Shown piece after piece: positions 7,270-15,681 of a stretch of DNA of 63,623 bases; position 1 is the first letter of the stretch; each line of letters begins with the position of its first letter. The stretch comes from JBBSUQ01 sp964389755 (GTDB lineage: Bacteria > Bacteroidota > Bacteroidia > Flavobacteriales_D > Crocinitomicaceae). The stretch lies in the NCBI GenBank assembly GCA_964389755.1, contig CAYMEW010000025.1, forward strand, positions 1 to 63,623, given 5' to 3'. The position numbers and the translations under genes are program-made. A model generated the notes under the pieces. That model searched no databases. It was not told where the DNA came from and saw only the letters and a list, made by a program, of their open reading frames with translations.

Positions 7270-9981
7270 ATGAAAAAGATGCTGTCACTGATGCTGATTC
7301 TGGCCTTATTTCCATTGGCCGTTCAATCCCAAAACAATCCCTTTGCCAACGCTTATGCGGAAAACCCGCTGATCCGTCCCGGCCTGCTCGAAGCCTGGAG
7401 TTTCTCACGCACGCGCATGCAAAACATACCTCCCGACGAACCTCAATCCTGCTCCGGGATGCCCTTACCCTTCGGGATCATGGGGCTTTTTGAAGACGGT
7501 GCCGGGTACTTCCGGCCGAATGCCTCCCTCATTTCTCAACTCTCGGGAATGTCCATGGAAGAATTGAAATCCGGCCCGCAAAATCAGGTTATCGGTGTGG
7601 CTCGTGCCTATCAGGCTGTGATGCAACAGGTCCTCGAAGGTGAGGGCGGATCCCCTTACGATGCCGCAAACATCCGTACCTGCCTGCACATGCTCTCCGA
7701 GATCCCGGATTCCGGTTTTGTAAATACATACGCCCGCGATCTGCAGGCTTATGAGGTCTTCCGCTTCCTGCGCGATCCGCAACAGGCCGCACGTTTTGGC
7801 TTTACCACATTGTCGACCGAATATAGTGCGATCTTCGGTGCGGATAATGCCGCGATACTCGGAGCCAAAGAAGTCATGCTCACGGAAACCGGGATTCACG
7901 CCGGAAATAAAAACTGGCTCGAACCCGCAGCAAAATCCTCGCAATACGGTCCGGCTATCTGGAATGCGGCCCCATCATGCAACTACAGTTCCCGAAACGG
8001 GGTTGCCGTCTCTGCCATAGTCATCCACACGATCCAGGGAAGTTACGCGGGTGCCATAAGCTGGTCGCAGAACTGCTCTTCCAATGTTTCTTATCACTAT
8101 GTGATCCGTTCTTCCGACGGACAGGTGACGCAGATGGTTCTGGAGGGCAACAAAGCCTGGCACGTCGGTTCGGAGAACTCCTACACGATCGGCTACGAAC
8201 ACGAAGGCTACGTCGGACAAACCGGCTGGTACACACAGGCCATGTACGAAAGCTCCGCAGACCTCAGTCGGGATATTGTAAACAGCGGTTACGGAATTCC
8301 GGCACTGCGCACTTACTACGGAGCATCGAGTTCCGGTACGCAAACCCTCGGCGGATGTACCAAAATCAAAGGACACCAGCACTACCCCAACCAGTCACAC
8401 ACCGATCCGGGCATTTACTGGGACTGGGAAAAGTATTACCGGCTCATCAATAACGGAACTCCCGTAACCTCACTCACAGCAGGTTCGGGTTTGTTTACCG
8501 ACAGTGGAGGAAGTTCTTCGAATTACCAGGACGACGAACGCAAGATCTGGAAGATCCAGCCCGCAGGAGCCACATCCGTGACCGTTAGCTTCACTTCCTT
8601 CTCACTTGAGCAGGGGTACGACAAACTCTTCGTGTACGATGGTTCATCCATCAACGCTCCGCTCATCGGTACATATACCGGTACCACTTCCCCCGGAACA
8701 ATTACCGGGAACAGCGGCGCACTCACCTTCGAATTCCGGAGCGACTGTGCTACAACCGCTTCCGGATGGGCAGCCAACTGGTCCGCAGCACAAAATGACA
8801 TCACTCCGCCACTCACTGTAATTCAAAGTTCGGCACTCTGGAAATCCGGTAACTGGACCGCCTCCTTCCAGGATACGGATGGCGGCAGCGGTGTGGCAGA
8901 ATCATTCTTCCTGGCAGGAAGCAAATTATCCGGCTATTCCGGATGGAAGTCCAACTGGGCACACGGCTTTCTCAACGAGGATTTTCAGGATAATATGAAC
9001 TGGTGGACTTCCGAAGCCGGCAATTACCAACTTTCCTCAGGGACCATGATCACACAGGCTACCGGCGAATCCAATTCCAACTGCTGGGCGTCTGTTACGC
9101 AAAATGACAACCAGCCCTACCTCTATCACTGGACACAGAAAATTACCTCTTCCGGCTCCAACCAGCGCGCCGGACTCCACTTCTTCTGCGATGACCCCAC
9201 ACAAAGCAACCGCGGGAACTCCTACTTCATATACTTCCGCGAAAGCAATAACAAAGTGCAGATCTACAAAGTAGTCAACGATTCCTACACTCTCGAAACA
9301 GACGACGATTGCACGATCTCGCAGGGAGTAACCTACGACATCAAAGTCACCTTCGACCCGCAAAATGGCTGGATCCGCGTATGGTGCAACGATGTAAAGG
9401 TCAGCGAATGGCAGGATAGTTCTCCGCACACCTCCGGAAGCGCCGTGTCCTTCCGTACCGGTAATTGCGCTGTTCAGTTCGACAATATGCGCGTTTATCG
9501 CGGACGGGGAGCTCAGCAACTTATCACCGTAGGACCCGGAGCCTATTTCTACCAGGAAAGCGTCGGTTCAGCAGATGCGGCATTGCTTCGATCCATGGTG
9601 GTTGACAATGCCGGGAACTGGTCTGATGAAGATTACGAACTTTATAAAGTGGACTGGACACCTGCAATCAGTGCCGGCTCGAACGAAAGTACCGACGGAA
9701 GTCTGTTGGAACCAGCTGCAACGGAAAGCCTTTCACTCGAAGAAACCGGCAAAGAAATCCGCATCTGGCCGAACCCGGTAAGCGCTGAGTTGCACATCGA
9801 CGGCCTGGACGAAAGTACGCAGGTGCTGCTCTATGACCTCCATGGAAAATTGCTTCGCAGCTACAACCCCGGCGAACTGGAAAAGAACACGATAGACCTG
9901 TCGGAACTTCCGCAGGCCACGTACAAACTGATCCTGTCAGGTGCTACAGGAACAACAGTACACACGATTATTAAACGATAA
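7270..9981 (+). CDS. T9SS-exported N-acetylmuramoyl-L-alanine amidase with CUB-like domain
   Basis: The 903-residue protein opens with a Sec signal peptide (about 1-20). After an uncharacterised helical region comes an Amidase_2-type domain (about 240-395) with IVIHTIQG (His253), GYEHEG (Glu310) and GHQHYPNQSHTDPG (His369, Asp379), matching the zinc ligands of AmpD-like amidases. A CUB-like domain follows (about 402-510), then a beta-rich region resembling a LamG/galactose-binding module, and a T9SS sorting domain beginning IRIWPNPVSAELHIDG. It should cut the stem peptide from peptidoglycan, acting outside the cell; prey or neighbour lysis or wall turnover are both possible. It is monocistronic, behind the 11-bp array. 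Confidence 0.88.
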   Translation: MKKMLSLMLILALFPLAVQSQNNPFANAYAENPLIRPGLLEAWSFSRTRMQNIPPDEPQSCSGMPLPFGIMGLFEDGAGYFRPNASLISQLSGMSMEELKSGPQNQVIGVARAYQAVMQQVLEGEGGSPYDAANIRTCLHMLSEIPDSGFVNTYARDLQAYEVFRFLRDPQQAARFGFTTLSTEYSAIFGADNAAILGAKEVMLTETGIHAGNKNWLEPAAKSSQYGPAIWNAAPSCNYSSRNGVAVSAIVIHTIQGSYAGAISWSQNCSSNVSYHYVIRSSDGQVTQMVLEGNKAWHVGSENSYTIGYEHEGYVGQTGWYTQAMYESSADLSRDIVNSGYGIPALRTYYGASSSGTQTLGGCTKIKGHQHYPNQSHTDPGIYWDWEKYYRLINNGTPVTSLTAGSGLFTDSGGSSSNYQDDERKIWKIQPAGATSVTVSFTSFSLEQGYDKLFVYDGSSINAPLIGTYTGTTSPGTITGNSGALTFEFRSDCATTASGWAANWSAAQNDITPPLTVIQSSALWKSGNWTASFQDTDGGSGVAESFFLAGSKLSGYSGWKSNWAHGFLNEDFQDNMNWWTSEAGNYQLSSGTMITQATGESNSNCWASVTQNDNQPYLYHWTQKITSSGSNQRAGLHFFCDDPTQSNRGNSYFIYFRESNNKVQIYKVVNDSYTLETDDDCTISQGVTYDIKVTFDPQNGWIRVWCNDVKVSEWQDSSPHTSGSAVSFRTGNCAVQFDNMRVYRGRGAQQLITVGPGAYFYQESVGSADAALLRSMVVDNAGNWSDEDYELYKVDWTPAISAGSNESTDGSLLEPAATESLSLEETGKEIRIWPNPVSAELHIDGLDESTQVLLYDLHGKLLRSYNPGELEKNTIDLSELPQATYKLILSGATGTTVHTIIKR

Positions 9982-9986
9982 AGAAA

Positions 9987-10763
9987 CTAATATTGCAAAT
10001 AACGCTTCAGATAGCGAACTCCGATATAAAATGGGATCGTATCTGCGAGTGCGAAAAAGAATTTGAACAGGTAACTGCTGATGACGAACATCCATAGTTG
10101 CGGAAATAAGGCCTGCGCAGAATCGATCGGAAGTGCATGCGCATAATAGTGCGTAATGAAGATCACGCAGATCGAATCGACCAGCTGGCTGACAAGCGTG
10201 GAGCCATTGTTACGCAACCAGAGTTTCTTCCCGGAAGTCTTGCGTTTGAGAAAATGGAAGATGTGTACGTCACAGAACTGCGCTGCAAGATATGCAACCA
10301 TGGATGCCATAACTGCACCGAAGGTGTAAAAGCGGACCTGGTAAAACGAATAACCGTATGGAACATGCACCCTGCCGTTCTCAACCGATAGCGGCAGGGT
10401 TCCGTCGGGCTGTAGGTTCGCCGGTGCATTCAGTTCTCCCCCGATCCAAAGGATCAGAACGACCCATAAGTTCAGGATCAACCCGATCCAGACTACCATG
10501 TTCGCACGCTTCTTCCCGTAAAGTTCGGAAATGAAGTCAGTACAGAGGAAAGTGATCGGATACGCAAGCACCCCGACTGCAACGCTAAAGCGAAAAGGAC
10601 TGTCGTCCGGTATACCGATGTATTTCGAGAGATCAATAAAGCGCGTGATCCCGAGAATATTTAGCATTACCAGCGAACCGAGGAACAAACCGGCAAGCAG
10701 TAAAAAAACGTATTCGCGCCGTAAAGTGAGCCTGTCCGACGTCAACAGGGATTCGGGAACCAT
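9987..10763 (-). CDS. Queuosine precursor transporter (YhhQ/VUT family)
   Basis: The 258-residue integral membrane protein has about six hydrophobic segments and the family pattern VGVLAYPITFLCTDFISELYGKK, here cited only by its start VGVLAYPITFL, plus an LVSQLVDSICVIF stretch typical of the family. Members import queuine or preQ0/preQ1 for tRNA modification. No queuosine synthesis genes are in the window, which is consistent with salvage but does not prove it. The start at 10763 lies one base from the stop of the upstream GNAT-nitrilase gene, so the two are co-transcribed. It converges on the amidase with only 5 bases between stops. Confidence 0.88.
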   Translation of the reverse strand: MVPESLLTSDRLTLRREYVFLLLAGLFLGSLVMLNILGITRFIDLSKYIGIPDDSPFRFSVAVGVLAYPITFLCTDFISELYGKKRANMVVWIGLILNLWVVLILWIGGELNAPANLQPDGTLPLSVENGRVHVPYGYSFYQVRFYTFGAVMASMVAYLAAQFCDVHIFHFLKRKTSGKKLWLRNNGSTLVSQLVDSICVIFITHYYAHALPIDSAQALFPQLWMFVISSYLFKFFFALADTIPFYIGVRYLKRYLQY

Positions 10764-10764
10764 G

Positions 10765-12327
10765 CTATTTGAATTTCTTCAAATGTACATCATAAATATC
10801 AGTCCGGCGGTCTTTCAGGTTCTTCACAGACCCGAATTCATGCAACTCCTTTAACAGGTCCAGGTCCACGTCCGCTACCAGGATCATTTCCGTGTTCGGC
10901 GTGGCTTCCGCCTTAATACCGTTGGCCGGGAATGCGAAATCACAGGGTGTAAATACCACCGACTGCGCATACTGGATATCCATGTTGTGCACCTTCGGAA
11001 GGTTCCCGATGCTTCCCGCGATTGCCACGTAACATTCGTTTTCAATTGCCCGCGCCCGGGCACAGTTGCGTACCCGTGAATACGAGTTCTGCGTGTCGGT
11101 CAGGAAGGGAACAAAGAGAATGTTCATGCCCTGCTGGGAAAGAATGCGCCCAAGCTCCGGGAACTCCACATCGTAACAGATCAGGATACCGATCTTGCCG
11201 CAGTCCGTATCATACGCTTTGACAATATTTCCACCGGTAAGTCCCCATACACGCGCTTCGTCGGGAGTTACATGAATCTTCTCGTACTTCTCCACCTCAC
11301 CGTTGCGCTTACACAAAAAGCCGACATTTCGCAGGTCTCCGTTCACGATTTCGGGCATCGAACCGGTAATAATGTTGATATTATACGAAATAGCCAGTTC
11401 TTTCAGTTTTTCGCGAAGAGGCTCGGTATACTCGCTAAGTGCACGGATCGCGTCGGCTTCGGACATGTGGTTGTACTCGGCCATAAGCGGTGCATTGAAG
11501 TATTCCGGGAACAACGCAAAGTCACAGCGATATCCCGAAACCGCATCCACGAAAAACTCCACTTGTTCAATTAGGTCTTCAAACGATTTGTAAGCACGCA
11601 TCTGCCACTGGATCAGACCCATGCGCACAACCGTCTTCTGCTGAACTGCAATCCTCGAAGGTTTTTCGTAATACACATTGTCCCACTGCAAGAGCGCCGC
11701 GTAATCGAGTGAATCCCGATCTCCTTTGAGGTAATTGCGCAGGATGCGCTTCACATAGAAATCATTCGACAACTGGAAATCCAGCACCGGGTCGTGGATC
11801 TCTTTGGACTTGACCTTTTCAATGTACTGTTTGGGAGTCAGTTCGTCGGCATATTTATGATAAAGCGGAAGCCGTCCTCCGAATACGATCGCTTCGAGGT
11901 TCAGGTTCTCGCATAACTCTTTCCGGTAGTCGTACAAACGTCTGCCCAGCCGCAACCCGCGGTATTCCTTATCCACGAAAATATCGATCCCGTAAAGTTT
12001 GTTCCCGTTCGAATCGTGTGAATTAAAAGTGTAATCGGCCGTAATCTCGCGATACGTATGTTTATCCTGGTACTTTGCAGAGTCGATAATGATCGAAAGC
12101 GCACAACCGGCCAGTTTGCCGTCCACCAGGATCATGACCTGACCTTCCGGGAATACATCGATCAGTTTCTGGATCTGGTCCCGGCGCCAGAAAGCGTCTT
12201 TCATCGAAGCATAAGCCCTTTCCATAACGGCTTTAAACTCCTCGTAATAATTCATACTGAGGTAGGTCAGTTCAATACCTTCTTTACTGATCTCCTGTTG
12301 TGCAGGCAGCTTACTTTTTTCTGACAT
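10765..12327 (-). CDS. GNAT acetyltransferase fused to a carbon-nitrogen hydrolase
   Basis: The 520-residue protein has an N-terminal GNAT domain (about 15-180; IFVDKEYRGLRLGRRLYDYR is the acetyl-CoA loop region) and a C-terminal nitrilase-superfamily domain (about 225-505). The nitrilase triad is visible: Glu in FALFPEYFN, Lys in YEKIHVTPDE and Cys in ILICYDVEFPE. This fusion is a known but biochemically poorly defined family. The start at 12327 (MSEKSK) is preferred over an upstream in-frame ATG at 12348. The substrate cannot be read from the sequence; an amide made or cleaved in tandem is an inference. Confidence 0.9.
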   Translation of the reverse strand: MSEKSKLPAQQEISKEGIELTYLSMNYYEEFKAVMERAYASMKDAFWRRDQIQKLIDVFPEGQVMILVDGKLAGCALSIIIDSAKYQDKHTYREITADYTFNSHDSNGNKLYGIDIFVDKEYRGLRLGRRLYDYRKELCENLNLEAIVFGGRLPLYHKYADELTPKQYIEKVKSKEIHDPVLDFQLSNDFYVKRILRNYLKGDRDSLDYAALLQWDNVYYEKPSRIAVQQKTVVRMGLIQWQMRAYKSFEDLIEQVEFFVDAVSGYRCDFALFPEYFNAPLMAEYNHMSEADAIRALSEYTEPLREKLKELAISYNINIITGSMPEIVNGDLRNVGFLCKRNGEVEKYEKIHVTPDEARVWGLTGGNIVKAYDTDCGKIGILICYDVEFPELGRILSQQGMNILFVPFLTDTQNSYSRVRNCARARAIENECYVAIAGSIGNLPKVHNMDIQYAQSVVFTPCDFAFPANGIKAEATPNTEMILVADVDLDLLKELHEFGSVKNLKDRRTDIYDVHLKKFK

Positions 12328-12433
12328 AAATGAAATTCGGTGTTGCAAATTGTGTGTTTGAAATAAACGCTTTTCGGATTATTTTGTTTGCTCCTACGCG
12401 GAATGAAACCATTCCCCCGTCAGAATCTCGCAT

Positions 12434-12462
12434 AAAAAAGGGAAACGTAACACGCTTCCCTT
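12434..12462 (-). terminator. Rho-independent terminator of the ABC-F gene
   Basis: Read on the minus strand, AAGGGAAGCG, loop TGTTA and CGTTTCCCTT form a 10-bp stem (one G-T pair) followed by a T-run. It sits 21 bases after the ABC-F stop codon. Confidence 0.85.
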
Positions 12463-12483
12463 CCAATAAGCTATATTTTGGTT

Positions 12484-14106
12484 TTAGACGTACATTTCTT
12501 CCTGCATCTTCGCGATCTTATCGTCGGCCAGGTATTCATCGTACGGCATCATCTTATCAATAAAACCGGTCGGTGTGATCTCGATAATACGATTCGCCAC
12601 CGTTTGCACGAGCTCGTGGTCATGCGAGGTAAACAAGATGGTTCCCGGGAACTCGGACATCGCGTTGTTGAGCGCCGTGATCGACTCCAGGTCGAGGTGG
12701 TTCGTCGGTTCGTCCATCATAAGTACGTTCGCACGCGTCAGCATCATGCGTGAAAGCATGCAGCGCACTTTTTCACCTCCGGAGAGTACTTTTGCACTTT
12801 TCAGCGCTTCCTCGCCGGTAAAGAGCATGCGTCCGAGGAATCCGCGCAGGTGCACCTCTTCCCGTTCTTCATCCGTCTGCGCATACTGGCGCAACCACTC
12901 GATCAGGGAAAGGTCGCTATCGAAGTATTCGCTGTTGTCGTTGGGAAGGTAAGAGGTCGTGATGGTCGTTCCGAAAGAGAATTCACCCGTATCGGCTTTC
13001 ATGTACCCGTTGAGTATCTCGAAAAAGGCCGTGATCGCAAGTGAGTTCTTGGAAATAATCGCCACCTTATCGCCCTTGTTCAATGTGAAAGAGAGGTTTG
13101 TAAACAGCGTACTTCCCTCAAAGTCCTTGGACAGGTCCGAAACGGTGAGTATCTGGTTACCGGCATCGCGTTCCTGGTGAAAGGTAATTCCCGGATAACG
13201 GCGGCTGGACGGCTGGATCTCTTCCAGGTCGAGTTTATCGAGCATTTTGCGACGACTCGTGGCCTGCTTGGATTTTGCCGCGTTTGCAGAGAAACGGGAA
13301 ATAAAGTCCAGGAGTTCCTTTTTCTTTTCTTCCGCTTTCTTGTTCTTATCGGCACGCTGACGGGCTGCCAGCTGACTCGACTGGTACCAGAAACTGTAAT
13401 TCCCCGTAAACAGGTTGATCTTTCCGTAATCGATGTCGCAGATGTTCGTACATACCGTATCGAGGAAGTGACGGTCGTGCGACACAACGATCACTGTGTT
13501 TTTAAAGTCGAGCAGGAAGTCCTCAAGCCAGGAGATCGTTTTCAGGTCGAGGTCGTTGGTCGGCTCATCGAGGATCAGCAGATCCGGGTTTCCGAACAGT
13601 GCCTGCGCGAGGAGCACCCGTACTTTCAGTTCGCTGTTGAGATCCTCCATTTTGATGTAGTGCTTCGACTCATCGATACCGAGGTTGCTCAACAAGGAAG
13701 CGGCATCCGTTTCGGCATTCCATCCTTCGAGATCCGCAAATTCGCCTTCGAGTTCCGCCGTACGCATCCCGTCTTCTTCCGAAAAATCCGGTTTCGCATA
13801 AAGTGTATCTTTTTCGACCATGATCTCATACAGGCGTTTGTGACCCATGATCACCGTCTGAAGTACCTGGCATTCGTCGAATTCAAAGTGGTTTTGCCGC
13901 AATACGGCCATGCGCTTCCCGCTTTCGAGGTCCACCTTCCCTTTCGTGGGATCCTGCTCCCCGGTGAGGATCTTCAGAAAAGTGGATTTCCCGGCACCGT
14001 TCGCGCCGATCACCCCGTAGCAGTTTCCCTGCACGAATTTGAGGTTTACATCGTCAAATAAGGTTCGTTTTCCGAACTGGAGTGATAAATTATTTACTGT
14101 TAACAT
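12484..14106 (-). CDS. ABC-F family ATPase (YbiT-like)
   Basis: This is a soluble two-ATPase ABC-F protein of 540 residues, a family that acts on ribosomes. The first Walker A is GANGAGKSTFLK (about 33-44), the first Walker B ends in LLILDEPTNDLD, the linker contains FSANAAKSKQATSR as in YbiT, and the second cassette has LSGGEKVRCMLS and LMMDEPTNHLD. The first signature (LNSELKVRVLLAQ) deviates from LSGGQ, as it does in YbiT. The second Walker A is also degenerate (IISKNSLAITAF, no GKS/T), which is unusual compared with E. coli YbiT. A -7 promoter element is present at 14127-14134. Confidence 0.93.
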   Translation of the reverse strand: MLTVNNLSLQFGKRTLFDDVNLKFVQGNCYGVIGANGAGKSTFLKILTGEQDPTKGKVDLESGKRMAVLRQNHFEFDECQVLQTVIMGHKRLYEIMVEKDTLYAKPDFSEEDGMRTAELEGEFADLEGWNAETDAASLLSNLGIDESKHYIKMEDLNSELKVRVLLAQALFGNPDLLILDEPTNDLDLKTISWLEDFLLDFKNTVIVVSHDRHFLDTVCTNICDIDYGKINLFTGNYSFWYQSSQLAARQRADKNKKAEEKKKELLDFISRFSANAAKSKQATSRRKMLDKLDLEEIQPSSRRYPGITFHQERDAGNQILTVSDLSKDFEGSTLFTNLSFTLNKGDKVAIISKNSLAITAFFEILNGYMKADTGEFSFGTTITTSYLPNDNSEYFDSDLSLIEWLRQYAQTDEEREEVHLRGFLGRMLFTGEEALKSAKVLSGGEKVRCMLSRMMLTRANVLMMDEPTNHLDLESITALNNAMSEFPGTILFTSHDHELVQTVANRIIEITPTGFIDKMMPYDEYLADDKIAKMQEEMYV

Positions 14107-14126
14107 GTATCCAATGAAATTTGGCG

Positions 14127-14134
14127 CAAAGATA
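14127..14134 (-). promoter_or_regulatory. -7 element TATCTTTG of the ABC-F gene
   Basis: The minus strand reads TATCTTTG, a perfect TAnnTTTG Bacteroidota -7 element, 20 bases before the ATG. A matching -33 TTG at ideal spacing is not clear. Confidence 0.6.
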
Positions 14135-14168
14135 CATGCTTTATTTCAAGAAGAAAAATTGCCGGGAA

Positions 14169-15047
14169 CTATTTCCCTTTCAGTTCCATTGCCTTGAGCG
14201 TATTGATCATGAGCGAAGCAATGGTCATGGGTCCCACACCTCCCGGAACGGGCGTAATGAACGAAGCTTTCGGGGAAACCTCCGCGAAGTCCACATCACC
14301 TACCAGCCGCCAGCCGCGTTCACGACTGCTGTCCTGCACGCGCGTGGTTCCCACATCGATGATCACGACTCCTTCTTTGACCATGTCGGCAGTAATGAAG
14401 TTCGGTTTTCCGATCGCCGCAATGAGAATATCGGCAGTGCGACAAATATCCGCCAGGTTTTGGGTGCGGCTGTGCGTTAGTGTTACCGTTGCATTTCCCT
14501 GCTCTGCGTTGCGCGCCAGCATAATGCTCACCGGGCTTCCGACAATGTGGCTCCGACCGACTACCACGCAGTGTTTCCCTTCGGTTTCAACATTGTTTCG
14601 CTTCAAAAGTTCGAGAATTCCCGCAGGCGTTGCAGGAAGAAAACCGGGCAGGTTCAGCACCATATTTCCCAGGTTGACAGGATGAAAACCATCCACGTCT
14701 TTTCGCGGATCGATTGCCTGGGTTACTTTCATCTCATCAATGTGCTTCGGAAGTGGTAACTGCACAATAAACCCGTCGATACTTTTGTCTTCGTTGAGTT
14801 GTTGTACCTTACCCAACAGGATCTCTTCCGGTACCGATTCATCATACCGGATCAGCGTACTTTCGAAACCGATTTGGTCACAGGCTTTCACTTTGGCATT
14901 TACATAGGTCAGAGAGCCTCCGTCGTTGCCCACGAGAACAGCGGCCAAATGCGGGATCTTTTTCCCTTCTGCCTTCCGTTTTCGCACCGCTTCTGCCAGT
15001 TCCTTTTTGATCTCTTCGGCTGTCTGCCTGCCATTCAGTATCTGCAT
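14169..15047 (-). CDS. folD: Bifunctional methylene-THF dehydrogenase / methenyl-THF cyclohydrolase
   Basis: FolD interconverts 5,10-methylene-THF and 10-formyl-THF in one-carbon metabolism. The 292 residues include the catalytic region LTYVNAKVKACDQIG (Lys), the substrate motif DGFIVQLPLPKH near 100, VVGRSHIVGSPVSIML in the nucleotide-binding domain, and the C-terminal TPVPGGVGPMTIASLM. It is monocistronic with its own -7 element (15064-15071). Confidence 0.97.
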   Translation of the reverse strand: MQILNGRQTAEEIKKELAEAVRKRKAEGKKIPHLAAVLVGNDGGSLTYVNAKVKACDQIGFESTLIRYDESVPEEILLGKVQQLNEDKSIDGFIVQLPLPKHIDEMKVTQAIDPRKDVDGFHPVNLGNMVLNLPGFLPATPAGILELLKRNNVETEGKHCVVVGRSHIVGSPVSIMLARNAEQGNATVTLTHSRTQNLADICRTADILIAAIGKPNFITADMVKEGVVIIDVGTTRVQDSSRERGWRLVGDVDFAEVSPKASFITPVPGGVGPMTIASLMINTLKAMELKGK

Positions 15048-15063
15048 AACCCGGATTTTTTTG

Positions 15064-15071
15064 CAAAGATA
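15064..15071 (-). promoter_or_regulatory. -7 element TATCTTTG of folD
   Basis: The minus strand reads TATCTTTG 16 bases before the folD ATG, a perfect TAnnTTTG. Confidence 0.6.
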
Positions 15072-15116
15072 GGGCGATAAATCGGATCGGGAAGTATTCG
15101 TTCAGATTATGTTCCT

Positions 15117-15124
15117 TACTTTTG
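15117..15124 (+). promoter_or_regulatory. -7 element TACTTTTG for the 15141 gene
   Basis: TACTTTTG matches TAnnTTTG 16 bases before the ATG at 15141. It is divergent from the folD element, so 15048-15140 is a bidirectional promoter region. Confidence 0.55.
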
Positions 15125-15140
15125 CTTGTAAACCCTTGTT

Positions 15141-15677
15141 ATGCGATACTACCTCCTTCTGATGGTACTGATCTCGGGAACCGCTTTCACGCAACTGCAG
15201 GGAAGCGAGATCGGGATTGACGGTTATTTCGGTGCTTCTTCCAATGGCGGCAGCTTTGGGATCGGTGTAAAATACGGACTAAAACCAACCGAAAACCTGA
15301 TTGTCGGACCGTGCGTTCGGTATCAGCGCACCTGGTCGAATTATTACAGCCAGAAATTTGGCTTCAACATCTTCGGAGGCGGATTTTTCGTGCATTACCG
15401 GATCATCAACTACTTTTTCGTGGGCACGGAAGTGGAGTTTTTAAGTACGCCGGTTAACTACACGAATGTCTATTCGACAAAACACCTTGTGCCCACCGCG
15501 TTCGTGGGAGGAGGAATTGCCTATCCCTTTGAAAGTTTCCGGTTGAATCTCGGCGTGTTCTACGATGTGATCGACGATCCGAACAGCCCGTTCCGGCCAA
15601 GTTATGTGTTACAGAAAACAAATGGCGTACTCGTACCGTTAATATACCGGATCGGATTGTTTTTCCCCCTGAACTGA
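15141..15677 (+). CDS. Small outer-membrane beta-barrel-like protein, unknown function
   Basis: The 178-residue protein has a Sec signal peptide (MRYYLLLMVLISGTAFTQ). The rest alternates glycine- and aromatic-rich strands (GSFGIGVKYGL, FGGGFFVHYRI, FVGGGIAYPF) and ends with the aromatic strand YRIGLFFPLN, as in small outer-membrane barrels. I do not recognise the family. It is followed after 4 bases by a large membrane protein, so the two probably form an operon. Confidence 0.7.
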   Translation: MRYYLLLMVLISGTAFTQLQGSEIGIDGYFGASSNGGSFGIGVKYGLKPTENLIVGPCVRYQRTWSNYYSQKFGFNIFGGGFFVHYRIINYFFVGTEVEFLSTPVNYTNVYSTKHLVPTAFVGGGIAYPFESFRLNLGVFYDVIDDPNSPFRPSYVLQKTNGVLVPLIYRIGLFFPLN

Positions 15678-15681
15678 TGCT

